Of a stretch of 64,000 nucleotides of DNA, positions 12,186 to 23,464 are shown piece after piece. The notes under the pieces are model-generated. The model made no database searches, was not told the DNA's origin, and was given only the letters and a program-made list of their open reading frames with translations. The stretch comes from Metallyticus violacea. Taxonomy: Eukaryota; Arthropoda; Insecta; Mantodea; Metallyticidae. The position numbers and the translations under genes are program-made. The stretch covers positions 304,702,512 to 304,766,511 of the forward strand of contig CM060846.1 in NCBI GenBank assembly GCA_030762175.1. Direction: 5' to 3'. Positions within the stretch are counted from its first letter, which is position 1. Each line of letters starts with the position of its first letter.

Positions 12186-13165
12186 TTCTTCCCGTGGAGC
12201 GCCCAAGGCATCTCCCAAAAGGTACCAGCTTTCATAATTTAAGCCGAGGCAGCGAGGAGATTCGCCTCCTCGTATCTAATTGGAGCAAGGAAAGAACCGT
12301 GAAGAAAAGAAACGAAGAGAGGTCAACGGGATCTGCAGAGGATATTACGAGGCCGTCAACTACCGTAACCTAAAATCCCGCGACTGCACCCCTATACAAC
12401 ACCTGAGATTAACCTTTTATTTGAGTCGTCTTCCTCTCCTTTAATACCAGAATTCCTTTCAATATTGACGAACAGTCATCAACCACCTTATCAAGTCATC
12501 TTCACATTCCATCCGTCTTCACACTCAAAAATCCTGCTTCACATTACACACCAATTGACTTAAGATTCTTGCATAATTATAAGATAATATTCTGAAAGAA
12601 AAAAAATTTCATTTGGCATTTCGGGATTCAATAATTATTTTTAATGTCGTACTTTAAATTTAAAATTAAGTCTTGAGAAATTTGAAATCTTAAATATATA
12701 TAACTATGCACACTTTTCTGTTTACGTCAACTTTTCGCCTCTCCTAGAAACGAAAAGCTCTTATCACATTTTAAAATGGACTTCAGCAGAGAATTGAAAA
12801 AAAAAAACTTTCCAAGAAGGTCCTTAAGTTTTGTGGAATTTTATAAAAACGGAGATAATATATATGTCCTTACATACATACATACCGCAGTAAACTGATA
12901 GATCAGAGATCAGTTGAAGTGGTTTAAAATCTTTGCGTTGTCCAAAAATAAATTCACATTTTCACCTTTAAAAATAAACTTCTAATAAAAGATAAACTTC
13001 TAATATAATTTAATTTATGGATATTAGCTTTAGCTATTCATGAACATTTGTACTCGATATTTTTATCGAATGGCAATTTCGTAATTATTACGGGTATATC
13101 AAAATGGATTTTGCACATTCTGGCATACAATTAGAACTAGGTGTTCACTCAATACATTTGAACAT
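12186..13165. other. Non-coding stretch
   Basis: Nothing recognised. GC-richer at first (to about 12420), then AT-rich with short homopolymers. Confidence 0.5.
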
Positions 13166-13291
13166 TTAATAAAGATTTTTTTTTATTTGATTTTTATGGT
13201 CGCTCTTTTACAGCTCAGGTCATCACCGTCCCGTTCAATTCAGGGAGTGAAACGACCGACAAATTTTGCTCAGAGGGCTCTTAATAGAGAT
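13166..13291 (-). repeat. SINE-A 3' fragment with near-perfect target-site duplication
   Basis: Positions 13177-13280, read on the minus strand, match only the last ~100 bp of SINE-A (GAGCAAAATTTGTCGG..., ACGCCCTGAATTGAA-type block, GATGACCTGAG). The tail corresponds to a T run on the plus strand at 13177-13184. Flanks TTAATAAAGAT (13166-13176) and TTAATAGAGAT (13281-13291) differ at one base. They form an 11-bp duplication that supports a 5'-truncated insertion by target-primed reverse transcription. Confidence 0.8.
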
Positions 13292-14880
13292 GAGAGGCAC
13301 TTTTATTGTAGATCTTTTTTGCAAGGCAGCTTCACCGGTCTTGAATCTTTCTCCGCCCTCCTTCCATGTTTTACCCCCCATTTACAGAAATGAAATATAT
13401 TGGGGAAACGTGCGACGATAAAATGTTATCACTTTTTTTAACATGATGTATTACAATACAGACATTCTTCTCTCATGTGCCTTTCCCCCTTTCTTTCTTT
13501 TCCCCCCTGTTTTTTCTCCTACGAAGTGGACATGCCGATCAACCGTATTAAAAAGGGGATCTCCAACATGCTGCACTGTTGTTGGCCCAACAATACTCTT
13601 TAATGTCTTCTGGAAGCCTTTATTACGTTACAAAAGCCCGTATTATGCATGGAAGACAGTTTAGAGTCATTCAATTTTGCCTTTGTTGCTCACACACATT
13701 TTTATTAGCACATATCTTTATCTCTCGGCCGTTTTCTTGAAATAACAGTGATCACAGATCTTATGTTCGTCAGATATATTTTCATCTATTACGAACATCG
13801 TACTCTAAAAAGATGACTAAAAATCGTGTTTATTAACAAAACCGAAGTTATTTAGAAGATGTGAAACATGTTCTAAATGTTCTCAAGCCGAATCCAAAAA
13901 TGTACTCTAATACTTTAATCTCCGGTATTCTTCATACAAGAAGAAAAGATGTGGAAAAACCTTCTACTTAAAAGGTTAATTACTAGGAAGTTCTGGGAGA
14001 TTCCAATAGATGGCATACTAAAATAGTGTGACCCTCAAGACCCCCAAAAGATATTAGTGATGCAAATACCATCAAAATTTGAACAATCGCTTTTTATTTA
14101 TATATTGATTATTATTTTTTGTTAGCGAAAGCTCGTAGTGGACGACAATGAAGTTAAAAATAACATTTCGTTTTTTTAAGGTTAAAATTCGAATGTTCCA
14201 TCCTTAGTTTATAGCCATAACAGACTGAAGTAATCCAGCGACTACAGCAAACCGTATCACTGGTTAAGGAGTTTACTATTGCTTGGTACTAATGGTGCTG
14301 GAAAACAAGTTGATTATTAAGCACTCCTCTGCATGAAATGTGGTACTTAATGTTCAAAACATTATACAAACGCCTAACAAGTGTCAATAATGCGCCGTCA
14401 CCTGATTCTCATATTTATTTTTTTAATTTGTTACCATTTGGAATCAAGCGCTATATATCTGCAAAGTACGAGTATTAACTTGAATCCATGAATTCGGGTT
14501 TTCAGTACGCACGGTATTTCAAAATCGCTTACTTTTTCAATATAATGATAATATATTTTAACGGATTTCCTGAGGGAAGTTCAGAATCATTTCAAGAAAA
14601 ATTCATTATATGCAAAGACTGAATAAATCTCAGAAAATTGGAAGTGTAAACGCTAGAAAACGTTCATTTCTTAACAATAACGGTAGGAGCAATCCCTAGT
14701 TCATCAGTATGCACTAAAAAGTTTCGAAAATGGCGATCCAAAATTTCATCCCTATTTATACGATTATATATGTGCTCTTATATATAAGGCCTTTTCACGG
14801 TTATGTGATAGTGAATATTACGCATCATTTACGAAGTAGAGTACAATATTAATTATCCACAATGAAATAAAGAAAAAGAT
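13292..14880. other. AT-rich non-coding stretch
   Basis: Contains a pyrimidine-rich patch (13460-13530). No gene or repeat family recognised. Confidence 0.5.
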
Positions 14881-15085
14881 CGGCCTCGATGGTCCAGGGG
14901 TAACTCGTTCTCATTTAGACTGCAACCCATTGGGACGAACAAATCTCATGTTTAATTCCTCCGGGAAAGACTTATGTGGATTTCGTGTCATAGTTTTATG
15001 GCACGTTAAGGAACTCCAAAGTTCCTGTAAAAAAATTACCTTCATTTCACGTCCAAGTAATATCTTAACATCTCGAAGCGATTGT
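14881..15085 (+). repeat. Divergent relative of SINE-A
   Basis: It starts with a tRNA-like A-box segment (GATGGTCCAGGGGTAAC, about 14887-14903) and a degenerate B-box-like segment near 14950. It continues with GTGTCATAGTTTTATGGCACG and TTAAGGAACTCC, which align with the GTGTCGTACATTTACGGCACG / AAAGAACCTC blocks of SINE-A. It then has AATATCTTAACATCTCG in the body/tail region. An old copy or a sister subfamily. Confidence 0.6.
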
Positions 15086-16259
15086 CCGTCTATCTATTTG
15101 ACATCTGTTGATGCTAAGTATAACTATATTCGAGTGCTATGATCCGTTAGTTTCCGGAACGGGTATTCGCTAACAAGTTGAAATGCCCAAAGCAGAAGAA
15201 ATAAAGAAAAAGATGATTCCAAGCTGTAGATGAAAAAAAAAAAAAAAAAAAAAAAAGTAATACCCATTTTTGCTATTGACGTGTTGTTTTGCCAGAAAAA
15301 TGAGTTATTTTCATTTGCCGTAAATAAGATATTGCGTCGAAATTCATACCATGCGCTGCTAATGATGCATAGATAAACAGAAATAGAATAACGATCTTTG
15401 TATTTTTTCATAACTCTAAGCACTTTGGCGTGATTTCACCTGAAATTGAATCATATCGGTAGGCAGAATTAGATTAGAATCACTGAACTGAACATTTCTG
15501 TCATAATAATGGTTGGTGTTAACAAAAATTAAAAAAGTGGCAACGCTAGGTATGAACTTGCTTTTATAATTGAACCGTGGAAAAGTTTACCAGTCGCGAG
15601 TATTTAGACATGCTACTCGTCTGAGGAGAAGTACTTCAGAACTCAATGTACCCGATATGACGGCTACCAAGTCAAACTGCAGATACAGAAAACTTTATGC
15701 TCGTTCGCCGGGAAGGAAACAAACAACGGACATATAATTCGGAACATTAAGCACTGCTGCCAAATGTTTCGAGATAAAAAATTGTCATCCCTCTACCGCA
15801 GGCAATATGCGGCATCACAAAGTGGAGTGGTGGGAATATGGCGTAGTAAGGAAAAGAAGGCATGATATATGAATTGGAAGACTTAAATTACACGTTCAGT
15901 TGCAAATATGGCTAAAACACCATTTTTTCATAATTGCGATGCCATGAAAATGCTATTATGATACACCAACACTTTTACATCGATCTGCAACCGAAGCAAA
16001 ATCATGGGTAACAAGTATCATTTCCTAATTGCTTTATTTAGAGATTATGTATCACATAATGCCAGAAATAATCTCTGGTTTCATTTTTCCTTCATAAGTC
16101 TCTAAGATGTAGAGGATATAGGGGATAATGTATAACTACTCTTTTGTTTGCATTATTAAATTTATTATCAATTTTATGGCAATGAATTTTGTTTCACTAT
16201 ATTCATTCATTAATTCACAGTATTTACCCAAGGCAGGTCCACTAAGCATCAGGATCGTG
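15086..16259. other. Non-coding stretch
   Basis: Holds an A run at 15234-15256 and a moderately GC-rich segment at 15590-15850 whose frames I do not recognise. No gene called. Confidence 0.45.
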
Positions 16260-16490
16260 TTTTCAGGTTTATGCTGCGGTAGCTTTCCGTTGCTTACCGC
16301 AATGATGAAGGTGAGAAACCCTGCAGGGGAAACGGGAGTACCTGGCGAAAACCTGCCCAAGCGACATTTCGTAATGGCACAAATCCCACTTACGGCCATT
16401 GGGATCGAACCTGGTCGCCTTTGTGGGAGACGAGCAGATTAAGCACTCAGACTCGGAGCCGGCGCTGTATGTAATAAGAGCTAGAGAAGG
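16260..16490 (-). repeat. SINE-C: third tRNA-derived SINE-like repeat
   Basis: Read on the minus strand, a B-box segment CCAGGTTCGATCCC (about 16400-16415) is preceded by a tRNA-like upstream half (GAGTCTGAGTGCTTAATC). The following body ends GTTTTCGCCAGGTACTCCCG and TTTCCCCTGCAGGG. That combination of tRNA head and TACTCCCGTTTTCC-type body is common in arthropod SINEs. It differs from SINE-A and SINE-B and is single-copy in this window. Frames across it on both strands are incidental. Confidence 0.6.
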
Positions 16491-17579
16491 AGAAAAAATA
16501 AATCTCCAAACAAATTTTCTCAAAGGCAGAAGACAATTGGAGAGATCGTTACAATAATGGAAACAATAGAACGTAAAAAACGGAAGACAAAGTATACCAA
16601 TACACGTATAAATATAATAATTAATATACTATGAGAAAGTGACAAGCAAAAACAACTAACACCAGAAGTGAATGCACTAAAAATGAAAACATAACTTGTA
16701 AAGCACTATATAGCTAAAAATAATAAAAACTAGGCAAGCAGAAAGGAATAAAGCACTAAAACAGTCTCACAATAGTGCAATATTTCGAACAGCTTTTGGT
16801 TTTCAAAGACATGCGGTATTCTACTTTTGAAGAATGTTTATTATTTTTAGTTATATTGTTCTTTACAAGTTTGCTTTATTTTCACTTTTGGTTTATATTT
16901 TGTGTAAGTGTGTGTAAGTGTAAATTGGTAGATATTCAGCGAATGAAAAGTCTTTATTGCTAATAATTAAAGCGCTTCTGGATGGCGTCTTTCGGTAGTT
17001 ACCTATCGAATGGTTGATGTCGTGCAGAACCACTTTAACGGTTCGTGTTTAATGGTCTCTCTAGCGAAAGGAATCAACGGATCCCCAAAGGCGAGTGATA
17101 TTGCGAAATAAAAAAGAAAACGTTCCAATAACACAAGAAGAGAAAGAAAAGAGAAGATCTAAATTATATGTGCGATTATAAATGTAACTATAACACTATC
17201 GTATTATTTTTTAATGCTGATGCCATGCTAAATGGTATTACATTATGCCAATAGTTTCATAGCGATTTCCAATCAAAGCAAGTATATAACATATTAGTAA
17301 CAAACATCATTTCCTAATACTTAAGCTTTCTTTAGAGCAGTATGCCGCGAAACCAGCGACTTTGTGGTATTGCTGGTAAAAGTAACTGAAACAATTCCAT
17401 TCAATATTTACTTTGAAAAAGGAACAAGAGAAAAATATTTAAGAGTTTAAACATGTTTATATTATTAGGGATTTTTGGCTTGCACCTTACAGTAAATGAT
17501 TTGAGTTATTAATGAGAAGTTTGAGCTTGTTTCTTACACAAAAATTCAATTCCTGATGAAATTGAAGATCCATACATAT
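16491..17579. other. AT-rich non-coding stretch
   Basis: No gene or repeat family recognised. Confidence 0.5.
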
Positions 17580-18190
17580 ATAAACTCATAAAAAACACTC
17601 AGAGTGCAATATAAAAAGGTTCACATAAAATTTCACACTAAAAACCGTAAAATTGAACACTAAAATCACACTATATTTCGAGCTTGGCTCTTGGTCACGT
17701 GATGAAAATGAACTGAGCTCTGGCAGGCAGCGTCTGTCGTTGTGAGGCATAGAGATGTGACGTGGCAGCAAAACTGCCAACTCTAGCTGAACAAAGTAGT
17801 TTGGCAAACCTGGCAGTATTACAGGGAGATGTTGAGGCCTGGAGGAATACGGGCTTTATGTAAAACTATTGTTGCCATCTCTACGTCTCTAAGTAAGGTG
17901 TGTTTAGATGGAGGAGCGGCATCTATGAGAATAAGAGAGAAACAGTTGTCGAACGTGGCCTGGTGAAAATTGGCATGTTGTGATACCGGTAATGGGGAAC
18001 AAGTTTTAACTGAATGCCTGTGATTGTTCATTCTAATAGATACCTTAGTGGACGTTAGTCCAATGTAAAAAGCGGGACAGAATTGGCATTTAAGTAAATA
18101 CACCACATTTGTGGAGGTACAGTTGAGAAAAGATTGTTTTTATGCTTTTTAGAAGTTTTTATTACTCTATTAATAGTATATATATATATA
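17580..18190 (-). mobile_element. Penelope-like element fragment 1: GIY-YIG endonuclease end and 3' tail
   Basis: Minus-strand frame (about 18140-17819) encoding the C-terminal GIY-YIG nuclease of a Penelope-like retroelement. It starts CTSTNVVYLLKCQFC, runs into FYIGLTSTKVSIRMNNHR (YIG kept, followed by the Arg and His of the catalytic block), then LLRDVEMATIVLHK and IPPGLNISL near the end. The tail (17810-17580) contains a GAGC-loop-GCTC hairpin directly followed by GAAATATAG in element orientation (17676-17690 on the plus strand). This motif recurs in two other copies here. The reverse transcriptase part is missing and an (AT)n tract lies at 18178-18196. Such elements integrate by endonuclease-primed reverse transcription. 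A dead 5'-truncated copy; family call is strong. Confidence 0.85.
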
Positions 18191-18299
18191 TATATGCAAA
18201 TGCCTACGCATATTTCCTGTCGAATTGTTCCGTTTCTTGTATTTTTTATGTTTATTAGTGCCGAAAAGCCCAGATCGCACAAATAGGTGATTGAAAAAG

Positions 18300-18745
18300 T
18301 AACAGTGTCATCTTCTAATACCGAGCAGGTAACGCTTGATACTTGCGTCCCGGGTTCAATTCCCATTATTTGGCCATTCTGACCTTGGGAATTAACATTT
18401 ACATTCCGCGAATTTTCCGCTCTCCCATTTCCTTTAAGTGCCAGGGCACTTTCCTTTCAAGGCCAGGCGGGGTGTGATGGTGTTTTGCGGTTTGGGAAAT
18501 GTTTCTGACTCGGTATCTGATATGAAAACGGGCCTTTTGATGGACTTGAATTCGTTGGGGGGGAGGGTGCCTCACCGGCAACGGTTTGTAATATCTGCAC
18601 CCCGTCTAGTCCGCACAGTTAATGTCTCCCTCACCTCATCCCCTCCTCCCGGAGGTGCCTATGCACAAAAGGGTAACCGTGAGCAAAGCAAGTGCCGAAA
18701 ATATCATTCTCGGCCTCAAATAATTCAATCCAATTCAATTGCTTC
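18300..18745 (+). repeat. SINE-B copy 3, in plus orientation
   Basis: A B-box segment CCCGGGTTCAATTCCC lies at about 18348-18363, followed by CTGACCTTGGGAATT, CGCGAATTTTCCGCTCTCCCATTT, a GTGCC-containing body, TCTCCCTCACCTCATCCCC and TGCCTATGCACAAAAGGG. It ends in CAAATAATTCAATCCAATT. These blocks match the 3.4-3.9 kb copy in reverse orientation. The A-box half is poorly preserved. The long plus-strand frame across it (18438-18815) is accidental. Confidence 0.75.
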
Positions 18746-19395
18746 CATTACTATTAGCGGGTACTCCTTCCTAGTTAACATGCAAAACGTTAGAAGTGGT
18801 AGTTATTTTATTTGAGGTGTTTGGTCTGACTGAAGTTCTGCGATTTGCTCTTCTTTCTCCTGAGGGTGGTCTATTGCAGATTCTGCGAACACAGCTTAAG
18901 ATTGCGTAAACAACGACAGTTTTGAAAGGAAAATATTTTGCCATATTATACTAATAATGTGGAATACTATTTAAAAACAGTTCGAGTGTCGCTGGCTCAT
19001 CTTCATTTTTTTTAACTCAGAAAATCGAAACTGTTACAACACCAAGCTGACAAACAACTGACTGCTGAAGGCAAGAGGCGTAAGACAGTCTCAATTATTA
19101 CCCTCTCTATACAGCATTGCAAACTTTATAAAGCTACAGGGGAATTACCAATTTTTGCCTTTTAAGTTCTAAAGTTTGTTGGGAGCACAGTTTCTATTTC
19201 GGAAATGCAAAAAACTGCATTAAAGTTAATAGTGCTTTTAATATGAAACAATGTGCTACATTGCAACAACTAAGTTTTAAAGAATGAAATACACGAATAA
19301 GCTATAGAACAAAGAAAAAATTAAATGAAACGAATAGAGGAAGAGTGGAAAGAAGGGAGGTAAAGGGAATAAACTCCTTCCAAGATCAACGTAAT
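18746..19395. other. Non-coding stretch
   Basis: Nothing recognised; it leads into the in-frame tandem repeat at 19396. Confidence 0.45.
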
Positions 19396-19539
19396 AAGAA
19401 ATTGTTTACAGTAGCTTTCAAATGGGAAGAGTTTTCTGTAGCTAAGAAATTGTTTACAGTAGCTTTCAAATGGGAAGAGTTTTCTGTAGCTAAGAAATTG
19501 TTTACAGTAGCTTTCAAATGGGAAGAGTTTTCTGTAGCA
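19396..19539 (+). repeat. Three perfect 48-bp tandem units
   Basis: Units 19396-19443, 19444-19491 and 19492-19539 appear identical. Because 48 is a multiple of 3, they read as three copies of KKLFTVAFKWEEFSVA within an open frame 19345-19560. No start context, domain or splice signal supports a gene, so I call it a recent minisatellite expansion. Confidence 0.93.
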
Positions 19540-19735
19540 GCAAATGAGTTGCTAGTCTAGAAGAAAGTCATTCGCAATGCACATATTGATCCTTTATGTC
19601 ACATGGTAGCTCAACGGTAAACTAATTAATTCTATTGTTAAACACTACGGTGTTTTTGAACATATACATCGATTATCTATTTTAATCCGCTAGACCTGCG
19701 CGAACTTTAATGTTACTGCCATCTGCGTTTTGTAC

Positions 19736-19738
<3 letters not shown>

Positions 19739-19795
<57 letters not shown>
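19739..19795. repeat. (TTA)n microsatellite
   Basis: About 18 uninterrupted TTA units. Confidence 0.97.
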
Positions 19796-19797
<2 letters not shown>

Positions 19798-20469
19798 TAA
19801 TTCCGCCATGTCCTGCATGTTTTAGGAAATCGTCCTCTTGTAGCTTTTCAACATGCACTACGTAAATCTTTCACATAAATTTGCAACCCCTACCCTCCGG
19901 TTTATTTGCCCCGTACATTTCCTCGTTGCCACTATCATTTTCAATTATACCGCCACGGGTGGCAGATGTCGTTAAGGCACAGACTCTTGAGCGGGAGGTC
20001 TGTGATTCGATTTCCGCCAGGACCGTCCTCCCTTTCCAAGTATTTTTTTTTTTTTTTTTTAAAGGTTTTCTTCAGTCTTCATAAATGGCAAATGCTGAGG
20101 AGGTACTCCAAGTTTAGGCATATAATGGTTCTTTCCTTAAAAAAAATCCTTTCTTTATTTATCATGTCATCTGGTTTGTTCAAGGTCTGTGATGCTTCAG
20201 TAGTAAAAACCGGAATTAAACACCATTAAAAATTCAAATTTGATGGAGCTTATACAAACTTTGTTTTTGTGTGGTAATGCCCATTTTAGTTTCCCATGCC
20301 AAAAATTCCACTTTTTATTTTCTAACCAATCGATTTTTTACCCCCTTTGCTGGATGTAAGAATCTGAATACGTATACTGCCCAAATGTAAAGACACCAAA
20401 GAACGGAAGGAAAAGTATTCACCAAGATCCTTAACCGGACCGAACAGAGAGAGATTGACGTGTTAAGTT
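19796..20469. other. Non-coding stretch
   Basis: At 19952-20030 there is a tRNA-like patch (GTCGTTAAGGCAC ... GATTCGATTTCCG) followed by a T run at 20043-20060. It may be a worn SINE head. Otherwise nothing recognised. Confidence 0.4.
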
Positions 20470-20592
20470 CTGCTGCCAGACAAAAAAGAGGAAGAGTGAA
20501 GAAGGAGGAAGAGGAGGAGGTGGAGGAGGAGGAAGAAGAAGAAGAAGAGGAGGAGGGGGAGGGGGAGGACGAGGAGGAGGAGGAAGAGAACG
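20470..20592. repeat. Purine-rich (GGA/GAA)n low-complexity tract
   Basis: Imperfect GAGGAG/GAAGAA runs. The Pro/Leu-rich minus-strand reading is an artefact of the repeat. Confidence 0.95.
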
Positions 20593-21093
20593 AGAGAAAT
20601 TTCTGAAAAAACTTGGACGACTCAAGTTTAATAACAGGGGAGGAGATGGAGGGAAAATTTAGTAAATTTAACTGTTTGTATATGACAGTCCTGATATATT
20701 TATCTTTCTTTTTATTGCATAGTTAAACATATATATTGTTTATATTTATTACAAATATTTAATGTCTACTTAATAGATATATTGCATTAAATCAAACAGA
20801 CATAAGTGTATTAAAATCACGTACGTCTGTCGAAATTAATTTGCAACAGCGCTGCTGTATACACACTTCTACTAATATAGTAATTTTATTTTCAACAAAG
20901 ATCATTATTTACTGGTATTTTTCTCCTAATACTTATGAATATATTAAAACAGTTTTTAAACGTTAATTTCCTAGTAATTATCACAGGCAGTTTTGGACAG
21001 AAATATCTACCGATTTTAAATATGAAGGCGGCTTTGGCGGATCTTACATGGCAAACGATGAGCAGACTATTTTCATCTAGTACCATTAGTTGT
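20593..21093. other. AT-rich non-coding stretch
   Basis: Nothing recognised; the overlapping short frames on both strands carry no domain. Confidence 0.45.
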
Positions 21094-21377
21094 TTCTTTA
21101 TTTTATTTGCGAAAGCTCTTTAACATCTCAGGTCATCAACGCCCATTCAATACAGCGCCTGAAACGGCCGATAAATTTTGCTGAGAGACCTCTTCTTTCA
21201 CACTTGAGGTTCTTTTACATGCCGTAAACTTACGACACGGGACTCACGGCTTTACTTCCCTTCCGAAGGAAGACATACTTAGGATTTTTACGCCCGAAAC
21301 AATCCATCAACGCGGATTAGCCCCCGGATCTTGGACCTACGAGGTAAGTACGGTTACTACTAGACCACCGGGACCGA
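21094..21377 (-). repeat. SINE-A copy, minus orientation
   Basis: The plus strand reads the tail first (GCTCTTTAACATCTCAGGTC) and ends at the tRNA-like head (CCACCGGGACCGA, near 21366-21377). The CTTCCCTTCCGAAGGAAG and CGACACGGGACTCACGG blocks are kept. The head carries several substitutions, including in the B box. TAGTACC occurs on both sides (21078-21084 and 21382-21388), a possible 7-bp target duplication. Confidence 0.9.
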
Positions 21378-21729
21378 CAAGTAGTACCTTCAGCCCAACC
21401 ATTTTAGAAGAGTCTTGCCAGATTTAGTTTTTATTTACATTAAGTCTCATCTAAGTAAATATCGGTCTCTTGTTGTTAGAAATCTGAATTTGGTGCATTT
21501 TGTGTGAGAACTTTAACCTTGATGCAAAATGGCCATAGCTCATAATTAAAAACTGGCATCAATTATTTGTCTTTTTTATATCTAAAACCCAATCCTCGCA
21601 GTAGTAGACGGCACTAATTAAACAATGACACTACTAACAGTAGCACAATAAAAGAGCTGGTTGAAAAAAAAATCCAATTCGTATCTCTAATTATTCCATT
21701 AGTGCATTACAAGTGATTACTTCCCTTCT

Positions 21730-22400
21730 TAAAAATGAGCTGTGTCAGAAACTTTCCTTTAAAAGTTGCCACTTGGAGTTGCAGAAGTATAACTAATAAG
21801 TACTTCGAATTAAAATTGTTTTCAGAATCATAAGAAATACATTTTACTCATTGCCGAGGCAAAATTGGCACCTCACACTCATTTCTTTATTCCTGGTTAT
21901 CGAATATATCGAGCTGACTTTCCTGGCCATAAGGCGGATCTGCCATAATTATAAAAAAAATGACATGACGAACTCCTTCATTTTATTGAAAATGAATTTC
22001 ATATTTCAAGAATTATAATAACTATGAAAAAAATTAAATATAAAATCGGACCATTTTACTCCGTACCAAAAAAAAAAAAAAAAAAAATGCTTAGATTTCT
22101 AGAACATAGCACATGAGATGGGTAACAGCTATCTTTTAGGAGGGGATTTTAACTCCAAACGCCCGAAACGGGGCTCGAACTTAATTCAATCCATGAGGGA
22201 AATTGCTCTTAGAAGTTGCAACTCAACTGCCATTTCAGTTCATTCATCCGATAGAACAACGTAGTTATCCAGCAGGTGGACAAACCCCAGACATTTTAGA
22301 CTTCTTAACAAATATGTGTATTGCTGCATCCGTCCTCGCTTATGAGCTCAGCTTTATTATTTCCCTGTAATAATCACAATATGTTCTGAACCTCAAATGA
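21730..22400 (+). pseudogene. Jockey-type LINE: AP-endonuclease fragment
   Basis: Broken plus-strand reading with the block order of a non-LTR retrotransposon endonuclease. VATWSCRSITNK near 21760 corresponds to the first Asn-containing block (W-N-A-N-G in the family). HFTHCRGK near 21850, GGSAIIIKK near 21940 and GDFNSKHPKRGS near 22140-22180 follow (the GDFN and H pattern). A trace of the P-D-I-L-D block lies at about 22275-22310. Several stops and an A run (22068-22087) interrupt it. The reverse transcriptase does not follow; a Tc1-like piece begins at about 22.5 kb instead. Opposite strand to the larger Jockey copy at 32.6-34.7 kb. Confidence 0.68.
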
Positions 22401-22509
22401 GAAATTATAATCATCCAACCTAAAAAGTCCCTCCAATTGCTATTGTTATATAATTGTTAATAATTAGGAAAGAACAGATCGGAACGCAGAGTTGTCCAGA
22501 TTCAAATAG

Positions 22510-22925
22510 GGCTAGGTTAAAGCCTACAAAGAAGAAGGGGTTTCGTCTAGGGAAATAGCAAGAAGGCTTGACAAGTCACCTTGCCCGATAACTTCCTGAA
22601 GCCAGGAAATAATAATGGGTTGAAAAAGTCTCCTGGTAGACCTAAAAAACTTACCCTTTGACAAAAGAGGCAAGTGATCAGAAAGCTCAGTGCTTTCAGA
22701 TGATGTGGCGAAACACATCTGAAAGGAAGATGTAAGCGTATAATATTCAGCGATGAAAAGAAATTCAACTTGGTCGGTTCTGATAGTTGGACACAACCTC
22801 AGAAAAGAAGTGATTTCAAAGAGGCAGCAAGGAGGAAAGTTTCTGATGGTCAAGGGTGGATTCGATTACGGAGGGAAGGCAGATCCCTGCAGATCGTATG
22901 GAAGCCATACACCTTCAGACACTAA
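22510..22925 (+). pseudogene. Tc1-like transposase fragment
   Basis: Plus-strand pieces in several frames. A helix-turn-helix block (GVSSREIAR-like, with RRLDKSP) lies at 22535-22580, an SPGRPKKLT linker at about 22630-22655, and a first catalytic block RIIFSDEKKFNLVGSDSWT at 22739-22795, whose Asp codon is at 22752. A later GGKFLMVKGGFDYGGKAD block lies at about 22830-22885, the equivalent of the G-x-V-M-V-W-G segment. Stops and frame changes fall between them. The remaining catalytic Asp/Glu region is absent, so this is a dead partial copy. The minus-strand frames here are shadows. Confidence 0.75.
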
Positions 22926-23464
22926 ATAAATAAACAAATAAATAAATAAAATCGCTATACGCCACCCTGGTACCTGGTTTCCTAAACCAGAACGTATAAT
23001 ATATAAAAAAAATTCCGTTTATTATTATACACTATACAATACAATACTCTCTTACTATATTATTTTACAGATTTTCCTAATAACTAGACTAAAATAACTC
23101 AAAATTAATTAAATTAAACCAAAATATAAATTTACTGAACTACTTCCCAATTCAATATTACAAAATCTACCAAATGAACAAAATTACTGGGAGCCAATAA
23201 GAATTATAGCTGGTAGCTATTCTATCCTAATTTATTATATTACTATACTACTAACAGCTGGTTACCACCGATATGTACTGGTATCCAGAAATTTCTTTTA
23301 CATTTATACTTAACATTTAAACATTACACTTATTAATCTTTCAAGTCTCTCTTAACTCATCTCAATCATACTAATCACCTTCTCTTTAGCAATTTACTTG
23401 ACTTAAAGTTCATTATGAGTTATAAATTTTTCCTACTCATTTCATTTATTTATTAGACTTTAAC
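22926..23464. other. AT-rich non-coding stretch
   Basis: Low-complexity AAAT-rich DNA. If the LINE at 23.5-26.9 kb were intact its reverse transcriptase would lie here, but no RT motif is visible. Confidence 0.5.

Noticed and set aside
16128..16523. Overlapping 84-104 codon frames on both strands
   Set aside because: They cross a tRNA-derived SINE-like repeat and neither shows a protein motif.
20431..20625. Proline-rich minus-strand frame
   Set aside because: Translation of a (GGA/GAA)n tract.
22524..22853. 109-codon minus-strand frame
   Set aside because: Shadow of the plus-strand Tc1-like transposase blocks (RIIFSDEKKFNL).
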